Shown here in pieces: positions 1-8,075 of a stretch of DNA of 13,130 nt. Source of the stretch: CAZYMF01 sp964648215 (lineage in GTDB: Bacteria; Desulfobacterota; Binatia; HRBIN30; JACQVA1); assembly GCA_964648215.1 (NCBI GenBank), contig CAZYMF010000137.1, forward strand, positions 1 to 13,130, read 5' to 3'. The stretch's first letter is position 1, and every line of letters begins with the position of its first letter. Both the position numbers and the translations under genes were made by a program. The notes beneath the pieces are model-generated. The model had not been told where the DNA came from. It made no database searches and saw only the letters and a program-made list of their open reading frames with translations.

Positions 1-459
1 TACTCGGTGGCGTTGACCAACAACTTCCAGCAGGCGGACACCGGCACCAAGATGATCCACATCGGCAAGAACACCAAGAGCACCATCCTCTCGAAGGCGA
101 TCTCGGCGGGCCACGGCCAGAACAGCTACCGTGGCCTGGTGCGGATCGGGCGCGGCGCCGACCAGGCGCGCAACTACACCCAGTGCGACTCGCTGTTGAT
201 CGGCGACAAGTGCGGCGCCCACACCTTCCCGTACATGGAGGTGCGCAACCACACGGCGCAGGTCGAGCACGAGGCGACCACGTCGAAGATCGGCGAGGAC
301 CAGCTCTTCTACTGCATGCAGCGGGGCATCTCGGCCGAGGACGCCGTGTCGATGATCGTCAGCGGCTTCTGCAAGCAGGTCTTCCGCGAGCTGCCGATGG
401 AGTTCGCGGTCGAGGCGCAGAAGCTCATGGGCGTCAGCCTCGAAGGGAGCGTGGGCTGA
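1..459 (+). CDS. sufB: SufB, Fe-S cluster scaffold subunit (C-terminal 152 residues, 5' end outside window)
   Basis: This is the C-terminal part of the SufB scaffold, which with SufC and SufD forms the cytosolic complex where Fe-S clusters are assembled. The frame is open from base 1 (Tyr-Ser-Val-Ala...) to TGA at 457-459, so the start lies upstream of the window. Seen: the family stretches QQADTGTKMIHIGKNTKS, CDSLLIGDKCGAHTFPY and VEHEATTSKIGEDQLFY. The Cys codon at 184-186 and the His-Glu codons at 268-273 are 28 residues apart, the same spacing as Cys405 and His433/Glu434 of E. coli SufB, which are implicated in cluster building at the SufB-SufD interface. The C-terminal FCKQVFRELPMEFAVEAQKL helix is also typical. 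sufC follows after 67 bases. There is no sign of decay. SufD is the only paralogue to confuse it with, and the HEATTS motif favours SufB. Confidence 0.97.
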   Translation, partial: YSVALTNNFQQADTGTKMIHIGKNTKSTILSKAISAGHGQNSYRGLVRIGRGADQARNYTQCDSLLIGDKCGAHTFPYMEVRNHTAQVEHEATTSKIGEDQLFYCMQRGISAEDAVSMIVSGFCKQVFRELPMEFAVEAQKLMGVSLEGSVG

Positions 460-526
460 CCGACCCCAAACCGTCGCCGGCGCGGCCGAGCCCGTGCCCG
501 GCGCCACTGCAACGCGAGAAGAACAA

Positions 527-1297
527 ATGGCACGACCACCGATTCTGGAGATCAAGAACCTGCACGCCCGCGTCGGCGGCAGCGAGATCCTGCGCGGCAT
601 CGACCTCACCGTTCGCCACGGCGAGGTGCACGCGATCATGGGCCCGAACGGCTCGGGCAAGAGCACCCTGGCGCACGTTCTCGCCGGCCGCGAGGGCTAC
701 GAGGTCACCGAGGGGCAGGTGCTCTACGAAGGCAAGGACCTGCTGGCGCTGGCGCCCGAAGAGCGGGCGCGTGCGGGAGTGTTTCTCGCCTTCCAGTATC
801 CGGTGGAGATCCCCGGCGTCAGCAACACCTACTTCCTGCGCACCGCGCTCAACGCCATCCGCAAGCATCGCGGTCTCGATCCGGTCGACGCCATGGATTT
901 TCTGACGCTGATCAAGGAGCGGATGAAGATCGTCGACATGGACCCGGCGCTGATGAACCGGCCATTGAACGAAGGGTTCTCGGGCGGTGAGAAGAAGCGC
1001 AACGAGGTGTTGCAGATGGCGGTGCTCGAGCCCCAGCTCGCCATTCTCGACGAGACCGACTCCGGGCTCGACATCGACGCCCTCAAGACCGTTGCCGACG
1101 GCGTCAACGCCCTGCGCAGCCCGGATCGTGCGGTCATCGCGGTGACGCACTACCAGCGCCTGCTCAGCTACCTGGTGCCCGACATCGTCCACGTCCTGCT
1201 CGACGGCCGCATCGTCAAGACCGGCGACAAGGGGCTGGCGCTGGAGCTGGAGGAGAAGGGCTACGGCGAGTTCGAGAGGGAAGTCGTCGCGGCTTGA
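527..1297 (+). CDS. sufC: SufC, ABC-type ATPase of the Fe-S assembly complex
   Basis: SufC is the soluble ATPase that binds SufB-SufD and uses ATP to drive rearrangement of the scaffold during cluster assembly; it is not a transporter component. The 256-residue protein (E. coli SufC is 248) has Walker A GPNGSGKST at 39-47 (Lys45), Q-loop Gln90, the SufC-type signature FSGGEKKRNE at 151-160, Walker B LAILDE at 171-176 followed by TDSGLDIDAL, and the switch His208 in VTHYQRLL. I chose ATG 527 because a weak GAGAAG ribosome site lies 5 bases upstream and the protein then begins with the usual MxxxPILEIKNL. A GTG at 494 in the same frame would add 11 residues of unfamilial sequence. The gene is followed after 28 bases by sufD in the same operon. 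All catalytic motifs are intact. Confidence 0.97.
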   Translation: MARPPILEIKNLHARVGGSEILRGIDLTVRHGEVHAIMGPNGSGKSTLAHVLAGREGYEVTEGQVLYEGKDLLALAPEERARAGVFLAFQYPVEIPGVSNTYFLRTALNAIRKHRGLDPVDAMDFLTLIKERMKIVDMDPALMNRPLNEGFSGGEKKRNEVLQMAVLEPQLAILDETDSGLDIDALKTVADGVNALRSPDRAVIAVTHYQRLLSYLVPDIVHVLLDGRIVKTGDKGLALELEEKGYGEFEREVVAA

Positions 1298-1325
1298 ACG
1301 GATCCGGGGAGACTCTGCGACGCCG

Positions 1326-2647
1326 ATGAACGAGATCGATTTTCACCTGGCCAACTTTCGCCAGCTCAACGGCAAGCTGCCGGCCTGGATGCAGCAGATG
1401 CGCGCGGCCGCCCTGGCTCGCTTCGGCGAGCTCGGCTTCCCGACGACGCAGCAGGAAGACTGGAAGTACACCAACGTCGCGCCGCTGACGAAGATCCCGT
1501 TCCGCTTGCCGAGCGCGGCGAGCCCGCCGGAACGGCCGGCGGTGCTGCGCGAGCAAGTCGAGCGTGCCGGTCTTGCCGTCGGCACGCAGCTGGTGTTCGT
1601 CGACGGGAGCTACGTTGCCGAGCTGTCGTCGCTCGCCAACCTTGCCGAAGGCGTCCGAGCCGAAAGCCTCGCCGCGGCCTTGCAGAAGGACGCCGACCGC
1701 GTCCAGCCCTATCTCGGTCGCTGCGTCGGTTACGAGGACGAGAGCTTCGCGGCGCTCAACACCGCCTTCGTGCAGGACGGCGCCTTCGTTTGCGTGCCGC
1801 GGCGGACGGCGGTGGCCGATCCGATTCACCTGCTCTTCCTGTCGACCGCGGCCGGTGCCCCGATCATCGCGCACCCGCGGATCCTGATCGTCGTCGACGA
1901 CAGCAGCCAGGCGACGGTGATCGAAAGCCACGTCGGGTTTGGCGACGGCACCTACTGCACCAACGCCGTTACCGAGATCTTCGTCGGCGCCGACAGCCAC
2001 CTCGCGCACTACAAGATCCAACGCGAGGGAGCGGGGGCCTTTCACCTGGCCACGGTCCGGGCGCAGCAAGCGGCGGACAGCCACTTTCGCTCCCACGCCG
2101 TGTCGATGGGCTCTCTGCTGGCGCGGAACGACATCGGCGCCGTGCTCGACGGCGAAGGCGGCGAGTGCACCCTCCACGGGCTCTACCTGGCCCGGGGGCG
2201 GCAGCACGTCGATCATCACACCTGCATCGACCATCGCCAGCCGCGCTGCAGCAGCCGCGAGGTGTACAAGGGGGTGCTCGACGGCCACTCGACGGGCGTG
2301 TTCAACGGCAAGGTGTACGTGCGGCCCGACGCCCAGAAGAGCGACGCCTCGCAGGTCAACAAGAACCTGCTGCTGTCGCCGGACGCGGTCATCGACACCA
2401 AGCCGCAGCTGGAGATCTTCGCCGACGACGTCAAGTGCAGCCATGGGGCGACCATCGGCCGACTCGACGAGAAATCCGTGTTCTACCTGCGCTCGCGCGG
2501 CATCGGCGCGAGCGACGCCAGGAACATGCTGATCTACGCCTTCGCCAACGAGTTGATCGGCCGCATGGAGGCCGAGCCCGTGCGCGTGCAGCTCGATCGT
2601 CTCCTGTGGTCGCGTTTCCACGACAATCCGAATGCTGAGGTTTCGCC

Positions 2648-2651
<4 letters not shown>
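1326..2651 (+). CDS. sufD: SufD, scaffold partner of SufB
   Basis: SufD is the SufB paralogue that completes the SufBC2D complex and helps with iron entry and cluster formation. The 441-residue length is close to E. coli SufD (423). Seen: an N-terminal helical region with QQEDWKYTNV near residues 40-50, a central beta-helix region, and the C-terminal core with FADDVKCSHGATIGRLDEKS followed by FYLRSRGI. Cys371-Ser372-His373 includes the His that corresponds by motif to the functionally important E. coli SufD His360. The C-terminal helical part ends IYAFANELIGRMEAEPVR. The start ATG has only a distant GGGGAG (1306-1311), so translation may depend partly on coupling to sufC. The TGA stop overlaps the sufS ATG (ATGA at 2648-2651). 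The paralogue SufB is excluded because the HEATTS motif is missing and a full sufB lies two genes upstream. Confidence 0.95.
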
Positions 2652-3909
<1,258 letters not shown>

Positions 3910-3913
<4 letters not shown>

Positions 3914-4365
3914 GCTCCGAGCTGCGTGAGCTGTACCAGGAGGTCATCCTCGACCACAGCAAGCGGCCGCGGAATTTCCGCGCCCTCGGCGACGAGGTGC
4001 AGAAGGCCGACGGCGTCAACCCTCTGTGCGGCGACAAGGTCACCATCTACGTGGTGCTCGAGGGAGACAAGGTGAAGGACGTCGCGTTCCAGGGATCGGG
4101 CTGCGCCATCTCGACCGCGTCGGCCTCGGTGTTGACCGAGACGATCAAGGGGAAGACGCGCGCCGAGGTAGAGGCGCTGTTCCAGTCGTTCCACGCCCTG
4201 GTCACCGGAGAGGCGGATGCCGCGGCGCACGCGGTCGAGCTGGGCAAGCTGGCGGTGTTCGGAGGCGTCAGCGAGTTCCCGACGCGCGTGAAGTGCGCGA
4301 TCTTGTGCTGGCACACGCTGCAAGCGGCGCTCAAGGGCGAGGGCGAGACGGTGTCGACGGAGTGA
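3910..4365 (+). CDS. sufU: SufU, zinc-dependent sulfurtransferase partner of SufS
   Basis: SufU is an IscU-fold protein which, in the well-studied Bacillus system, accepts sulfur from SufS through zinc-ligand exchange. The 151-residue protein contains NPLCGD (Cys40, Asp42), GSGCAIS (Cys65) and RVKCAILCW (Cys129), matching the Cys-Asp-Cys-Cys zinc set of B. subtilis SufU. The long segment between Cys65 and Cys129 is typical of SufU and separates it from IscU, as does the lack of an HSCA-binding LPPVK motif. An extra Cys133 lies four residues after the last ligand. GTG 3910 is chosen because GTGA overlaps the sufS stop, GAGG at 3899-3902 gives a 7-base spacing, and the protein then begins in the family manner (ELRELYQEVILDHSKRPRNF). 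It is translationally coupled to sufS. An IscU-like scaffold role is less likely but not excluded. Confidence 0.93.
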
Positions 4366-4385
4366 AGTGACGACGAGAAATTCAC

Positions 4386-4391
4386 AGGAGG
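4386..4391 (+). promoter_or_regulatory. Strong Shine-Dalgarno site AGGAGG
   Basis: A perfect AGGAGG lies five bases before GTG 4397. It decides the start of the CxxC/rhodanese gene against the upstream in-frame GTG at 4367, which lacks such a site. It is the best ribosome site in the suf operon, whose other genes rely on weak sites or stop-start overlaps, so this small protein may be made at a comparatively high rate. Confidence 0.8.
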
Positions 4392-4396
4392 CTCGC

Positions 4397-4969
4397 GTGT
4401 CGTTCGAGATCGGTCCCGGCACGACGATGGGAGAAATCCTCGACCACTTTCCCAGCGCCAAGGTCGGATTGTTTCAACGTTATCACATCGGCGGCTGCGC
4501 CAGCTGCAGCTATCAATTGACGGACACCCTGGCCAAGGTCCGGGAAGATCACAGCATCAAGGCTTCGGTCGACGACATGATCGCCTGCATCCGGGAAAGT
4601 GAGCAGGTCGAAGCGCAGCTGCACGTCGCGCCCTCGGCCGTCGCCGAGGCTCTGCACCGCGGCGAGAAGCTGCGCCTGCTCGACGTGCGTACGCCGGCGG
4701 AGTTCCAGGCCGGGCACGTGGAAGGGGCCGAGCACGTCTCGATCGAGCTGACTTTCGATATCCTCGATTCGTGGCCCAAGGACGAGCCGCTGGTGCTCTA
4801 CTCGAATCACGGCCGGCGCAGCCTCGACAAGGCGTCGTATTTTCGCGCCTACGGCATGACCAATGTCCGCAGCCTCGACGGCGGTCTCCAGGCGTGGAGG
4901 GCCCTCGGCGGCGCGGCGGCGGCCGCGGGGCGAGGGCCGGGCGACGAGACGGCGGCCCAGGGGCGCTGA
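4397..4969 (+). CDS. CxxC redox-like (DUF1858-type) domain fused to a rhodanese domain lacking the catalytic Cys
   Basis: This 190-residue two-domain protein is encoded inside the suf operon. Residues 5-70 resemble the DUF1858 / hybrid-cluster-protein-associated fold: TMGEILDHFPSAKVGLFQRY followed by IGGCASCSYQLTDTLAKV, with a CxxC pair (Cys34, Cys37). Residues 75-172 are a rhodanese-like domain: LLDVRTPAEFQAGHVEGAEH, then LVLYSNHGRRSLDKASYF, and DGGLQAW near the end. In active single-domain rhodaneses the loop reads Cys-x-x-Gly-x-Arg-Ser; here it is Ser136-Asn-His-Gly-Arg-Arg-Ser, so no persulfide can form at that place. The tail from 172 is Ala/Gly-rich and probably disordered. Inference: the rhodanese fold may serve as a binding module, while the CxxC pair handles sulfur, metal or electrons between SufU and SufT. 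The function is not established. Confidence 0.85.
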   Translation: MSFEIGPGTTMGEILDHFPSAKVGLFQRYHIGGCASCSYQLTDTLAKVREDHSIKASVDDMIACIRESEQVEAQLHVAPSAVAEALHRGEKLRLLDVRTPAEFQAGHVEGAEHVSIELTFDILDSWPKDEPLVLYSNHGRRSLDKASYFRAYGMTNVRSLDGGLQAWRALGGAAAAAGRGPGDETAAQGR

Positions 4970-4986
4970 GGAGCGGAGCAGGGGCG

Positions 4987-5541
4987 ATGCGATACAAGGA
5001 AGTGACCCTCAGTCGCGCGTGCGAGGTGGTGCAGATCCCGCAAGGCAACACCGTCACCCTGCCGGCCGGAACCGAGGCCGTGGTCACGCAGGCGCTCGGC
5101 GACAGCTTCACGATTCAGGTGCCGACGCTGGGCGGGCTGTTCCGCATCAGCGGCAAGGATGCCGATGCCATCGGGGAGGAGCCGCCGAGCAAACCGGCCG
5201 AGACCAGCGCTGCGCGCAACGGAGGGCCGGTCGACGAGGAGCTGATCTGGGAGCAGCTGCGCAAGGTGTACGATCCGGAGATCCCGGTCAACATCGTCGA
5301 GCTGGGTCTCGTCTACGATCTCCACGCCGAGGCGCTGCCCGAGGGCGGCAGCCGGGTGCACGTGAAGATGACCTTGACGGCGCCCGGTTGCGGCATGGGC
5401 CAGGTCATCGCGATGGACGCCAAGCGGCTGATCGAGTCGGTCCCCGGCGTCGTGGAAGCGGACGTCGAGATCGTTTTCGACCCGCCGTGGAATCAGCAGA
5501 TGATGACCGAGGCTGCCAAGCTCGAGCTCGGCATGCTGTAG
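4987..5541 (+). CDS. sufT: SufT, Fe-S assembly/maturation factor with a MIP18 (DUF59) domain
   Basis: SufT is an accessory factor for maturation of Fe-S proteins, related to the eukaryotic CIA protein CIAO2/MIP18. The 184-residue product fits the bacterial SUF-associated SufT family. Seen: an N-terminal domain (1-60) with VTLPAGTEAVVTQALGDSFT and a glycine-rich turn; a variable linker 62-82; and the MIP18 domain 84-180 with VYDPEIPVNIVELGLVYD (94-111), the conserved Cys135 in TAPGCGMG, and VFDPPWNQQMM (163-173). ATG 4987 is preceded by GGAG (4975-4978) at an 8-base spacing and by only 17 bases of non-coding DNA. The same frame is open upstream to 4771, but that part overlaps the preceding gene and is unlike the family. 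It ends the operon and converges on the minus-strand flavoprotein gene 17 bases downstream. Confidence 0.93.
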   Translation: MRYKEVTLSRACEVVQIPQGNTVTLPAGTEAVVTQALGDSFTIQVPTLGGLFRISGKDADAIGEEPPSKPAETSAARNGGPVDEELIWEQLRKVYDPEIPVNIVELGLVYDLHAEALPEGGSRVHVKMTLTAPGCGMGQVIAMDAKRLIESVPGVVEADVEIVFDPPWNQQMMTEAAKLELGML

Positions 5542-5558
5542 GCCCCGGCTGCCTCACC

Positions 5559-7022
5559 TCACTGCATCTCGTCGCACGGCGCCACCTCGCCGCGCAGACA
5601 CTCGCGCTTTTCCAGGTCGACCACGATCCGTTGCGCTAGAGACGGAATCATCTCCGTCAAGGTCGGGTGATAGTGGTGCAGGTCGAGCAGATCGTCCACC
5701 GTCGCCCCAAAATGCATGGCGTACGACAGGAGATGGATCAACAGGTCGGCGTGCCGACCGACGATCTGGCAGCCGAGCACCTTGCGCGTCGCCCCATCGA
5801 CCACGAGCTGGGCGGCGCCGTCGGTCTCGTCGATCACCCGCGCCTTGCCCTGATCCGACCAGAGCCGGACGGCGACGCACGGGCTGTGCCCGGCGCGCCG
5901 CGCCGCTTGCGGGTCGAGCCCGACCGTGGCGACGGCGGGATCGCAGAAGACGATGGCCAGCAGCGGCTCGATCGCCGGCAGCTCGAGGTCGTCCGGGCGC
6001 GCCGCGTTGTGCCCGGCGGCATGGCCCTGCAGCGAGGCGGTGTGCAGCAGAGCCGGCGGCCCGGCGGCGTCGCCGGCGACGAAGACACGGGGGTTGCTGG
6101 TGCGCAGGTGTTCGTCGTGAACGGGAACCCCACGATCCACTTCGACCCCCAGCCTCTCCAGCCCCAGCCCCCCGAGATCGGGGTGGCGGCCGGTGGCGAC
6201 GAAGAGCCGATCGACGCGCAATTCCCTGTCGGTGCCGTCCCGGCGCAGGGACAGGACCGTTTCCACTCCGTCCAGCCTGACGGCGGTCGTCGTCGTCTTC
6301 AGGTGAAGCGTCAGCTCGCGCGCGAGAGCGGCCACCAGCGAGTCGAGCAGCGGGCCTTCCGCCAGGCGGGCGAGAGTCCGCCCGCTCTGCACCAGGTGCA
6401 CCTCGGCGCCGGCGCGGCGGAGAAACTGCCCCAGCTCCAAACCGATCGGCCCGCCGCCGAGAACGGCCACCGAGCGCGGGATCTCGGCGAGAGTCAAGAC
6501 GTCGTCGCTGAGCAGGTAGGGAACGTCCTCGAGGCCGGCGATCGGCGGAATCGTCGGCTTCGAGCCGGTGGCGATCACCCACGACGCCGCGGTCAGCCGT
6601 CTCTCGCGACCGTCGCCGCCGTCGACCCGGCCGTCGACTCGCAGAGTCCGGCCGTCGGCGAACTCGGCGGCGCCGCGGATGAGGGTGAACTTGCCGGAGT
6701 TCTCGGTGGCGCGGACGACGTGACCGACGAAGTCGCCCACCAGATCGCGTTTGCGTTCGCGCACCACCGGCCAGTTGAACGACGCAGGGCCGGGAAGATC
6801 GACGCCGACGGCGGCCAGGTGGCTGGTGCGAGCCATGCTCCTAGCCGAATGCAGCAGGATCTTCGACGGCATGCAGCCGCGGCTGGCGCACAGGGTGCCG
6901 AGGGGGCCGTGGTCGACGACGGCGACCCGCGCCCCCGCCAGATGCGCGGCCCTGGCGGCACTCAGACCCGCGGTCCCGGCACCGATGACGATCACGTCGA
7001 AGCGCTCGTTCGAGCTCGTCAT
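5559..7022 (-). CDS. Dihydrolipoamide dehydrogenase-like pyridine nucleotide-disulfide oxidoreductase
   Basis: A 487-residue FAD- and NAD(P)H-dependent disulfide oxidoreductase. Seen: FAD-binding VIVIGAGTAGLSAA (10-23); redox disulfide Cys45 and Cys50 in GTLCASRGCMPSK; ATGSKP (151-156); the pyridine-nucleotide Rossmann motif VLGGGPIGLELG (187-198); the second FAD motif VFVAGDAAG (313-321); and the C-terminal dimerisation domain ending HPTLTE, whose His452-Glu457 form the catalytic acid-base pair. All catalytic features are present, so it should be active. The GTxCAxxGCMPSK form is typical of one lipoamide-dehydrogenase subfamily, but no 2-oxoacid dehydrogenase component or lipoyl protein is nearby, and mercuric-reductase-like or other disulfide substrates are possible. 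The start ATG (7022-7020) has an AGGAGG site six bases upstream. It lies 35 bases after the luciferase-like gene on the same strand, so they are probably cotranscribed. Confidence 0.9.
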   Translation of the reverse strand: MTSSNERFDVIVIGAGTAGLSAARAAHLAGARVAVVDHGPLGTLCASRGCMPSKILLHSARSMARTSHLAAVGVDLPGPASFNWPVVRERKRDLVGDFVGHVVRATENSGKFTLIRGAAEFADGRTLRVDGRVDGGDGRERRLTAASWVIATGSKPTIPPIAGLEDVPYLLSDDVLTLAEIPRSVAVLGGGPIGLELGQFLRRAGAEVHLVQSGRTLARLAEGPLLDSLVAALARELTLHLKTTTTAVRLDGVETVLSLRRDGTDRELRVDRLFVATGRHPDLGGLGLERLGVEVDRGVPVHDEHLRTSNPRVFVAGDAAGPPALLHTASLQGHAAGHNAARPDDLELPAIEPLLAIVFCDPAVATVGLDPQAARRAGHSPCVAVRLWSDQGKARVIDETDGAAQLVVDGATRKVLGCQIVGRHADLLIHLLSYAMHFGATVDDLLDLHHYHPTLTEMIPSLAQRIVVDLEKRECLRGEVAPCDEMQ

Positions 7023-7028
7023 GTGGAT

Positions 7029-7034
7029 CCTCCT
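7029..7034 (-). promoter_or_regulatory. Shine-Dalgarno site AGGAGG
   Basis: AGGAGG on the minus strand lies six bases before the ATG at 7022-7020. It fixes the start of the flavoprotein gene; in-frame codons further upstream (to 7574) overlap the preceding gene and encode nothing like the family. Confidence 0.8.
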
Positions 7035-7057
7035 CGCCGATCCCGGTGTATGGCCCC

Positions 7058-7987
7058 TCATTGGCAGCGAGGAATGATCTCGCGTCCGTAGAGCTCTATC
7101 TGCCCGAGCAAGTCCTCCGGCGTGGTGATCGGGAACAGCACGTACTTGGAGCAGCCGGCCTCGACGTAGGCTCGGATTTTCTCGACGCAGTCCTCGGGAG
7201 TACCGATGGCGCAACGCGTCGCCATCGTCTCGGGAGGCAGCTTGAAGCTGGCGTAGACGCGCTCGGCAACGGCCCGTGCCGGGGCCCGGTCGCGGCTGGC
7301 GTAGGTCAACAGCACGATTCCGGCCTCGCGCGGGTCGATGGTGCGGCCGAGGCGTGCTCCGTGAGCTTGCAGCTTCTCCATCCCCTGCCGGAACTCGGCG
7401 GGGCTGACGAAGGACGGGAACCAGCCGTCGCCGTACTTGGCCGTGCGCCGCAGCGCCGCCTCGCTGCGGCCGCCGATCCAGATGTCGAGCTTGCCCCGGG
7501 CCGGACGGGGCTCGATGGTGACGTCGTCGAAGTGGTAGAAGCGACCGTGGTGAGTGACACTGCCGCCCGCCCACAGCTGGCGCAGCACCTCGACGCCTTC
7601 CTCCAGGCGGCCGGCTCGCTCTTCGGGCTTGACGCCGCAGGCGCTGCTGTCGCGCGGATCGCTGCCCAGGCCGACGGCCATGATCACGCGGCCGCAGCCG
7701 CCCGTGAGGTAGTCGAGCGTGGCGTAGGTTCTTGCCACCTGCACCGGGTCGCGCGCCGGCAGGGTGAGAACGCTCGGTCCCATCTTGATTCGCCTCGTGC
7801 GAGCGGCGAACAGAGCCATGACGCAGGCGATGTCCAGGTGCGGCTGGCGCGACACGATGTGGTCGGAAAGCCAGATCGAGTCGATGCCGAGGTCCTCGGC
7901 GCGCTCCGCGTAGGCGCAGATCGTCTGCGGGCTCGGCAGCCCGAGCCGCCAGAGACCGAGGCCGACGCCGATCTTGGTGCCGCTCAT
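7058..7987 (-). CDS. LLM-class (luciferase-like) flavin/F420-dependent oxidoreductase
   Basis: A 309-residue TIM-barrel protein of the luciferase-like monooxygenase superfamily, which uses FMN or coenzyme F420. Seen: an N-terminal strand KIGVGLGLW (5-13), DLGIDSIWLSDHIV (32-45), RRIKMGPSVLTLPARDPVQVARTYATLD (65-92, cited in pieces), the AVGLGSDPRD loop (104-113), IWIGGRSEAALRRTAKYGDG (169-188) and the C-terminal GTPEDCVEKIRAYVEAG (262-278). These are the usual family blocks, but the substrate cannot be read from them, nor can FMN versus F420. ATG 7987-7985 is supported by GGGGGAG (7996-8002, minus strand) at 8 bases. The same frame is open to 8155, but that overlaps the divergent DUF72 gene. 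It is first in a probable two-gene unit with the disulfide oxidoreductase; no link between their reactions is evident. Confidence 0.9.
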   Translation of the reverse strand: MSGTKIGVGLGLWRLGLPSPQTICAYAERAEDLGIDSIWLSDHIVSRQPHLDIACVMALFAARTRRIKMGPSVLTLPARDPVQVARTYATLDYLTGGCGRVIMAVGLGSDPRDSSACGVKPEERAGRLEEGVEVLRQLWAGGSVTHHGRFYHFDDVTIEPRPARGKLDIWIGGRSEAALRRTAKYGDGWFPSFVSPAEFRQGMEKLQAHGARLGRTIDPREAGIVLLTYASRDRAPARAVAERVYASFKLPPETMATRCAIGTPEDCVEKIRAYVEAGCSKYVLFPITTPEDLLGQIELYGREIIPRCQ

Positions 7988-8075
7988 GTGCCTTGCTCCC
8001 CCTGGTGTGTCATCATGAGGGAGAAGCGGCCCTGTGGGAAGCCGGCCCGGGGGTCGAAGGGGGTCCGATAGGGCA
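7988..8075. promoter_or_regulatory. Divergent intergenic region (88 bases)
   Basis: This gap separates the minus-strand luciferase-like gene from the + strand DUF72 gene and must carry start signals for both, unless the DUF72 gene starts at GTG 8034. The GGGGGAG ribosome site of the minus-strand gene lies at 7996-8002. A GAGGGAG at 8017-8023 could serve GTG 8034. I see no convincing -35/-10 pair or operator palindrome. Confidence 0.45.

Noticed and set aside
494..526. Upstream GTG start for sufC
   Set aside because: It adds 11 residues not seen in the family; ATG 527 has a better-placed ribosome site.
1215..2621. Long minus-strand frames opposite sufD and sufS (1215-2621 and 2534-3781)
   Set aside because: They are shadows of well-conserved suf genes; their His/Arg/Val-rich products are typical of antisense translation.
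4771..4986. Upstream in-frame extension of sufT
   Set aside because: It overlaps the rhodanese domain of the preceding gene and encodes Arg/Gly-rich sequence unlike SufT.
5667..7091. + strand open frame of 474 codons opposite the flavoprotein gene
   Set aside because: It is antisense to an intact oxidoreductase with all catalytic motifs, and its own translation is Arg/Gly/Ala-rich without any motif.
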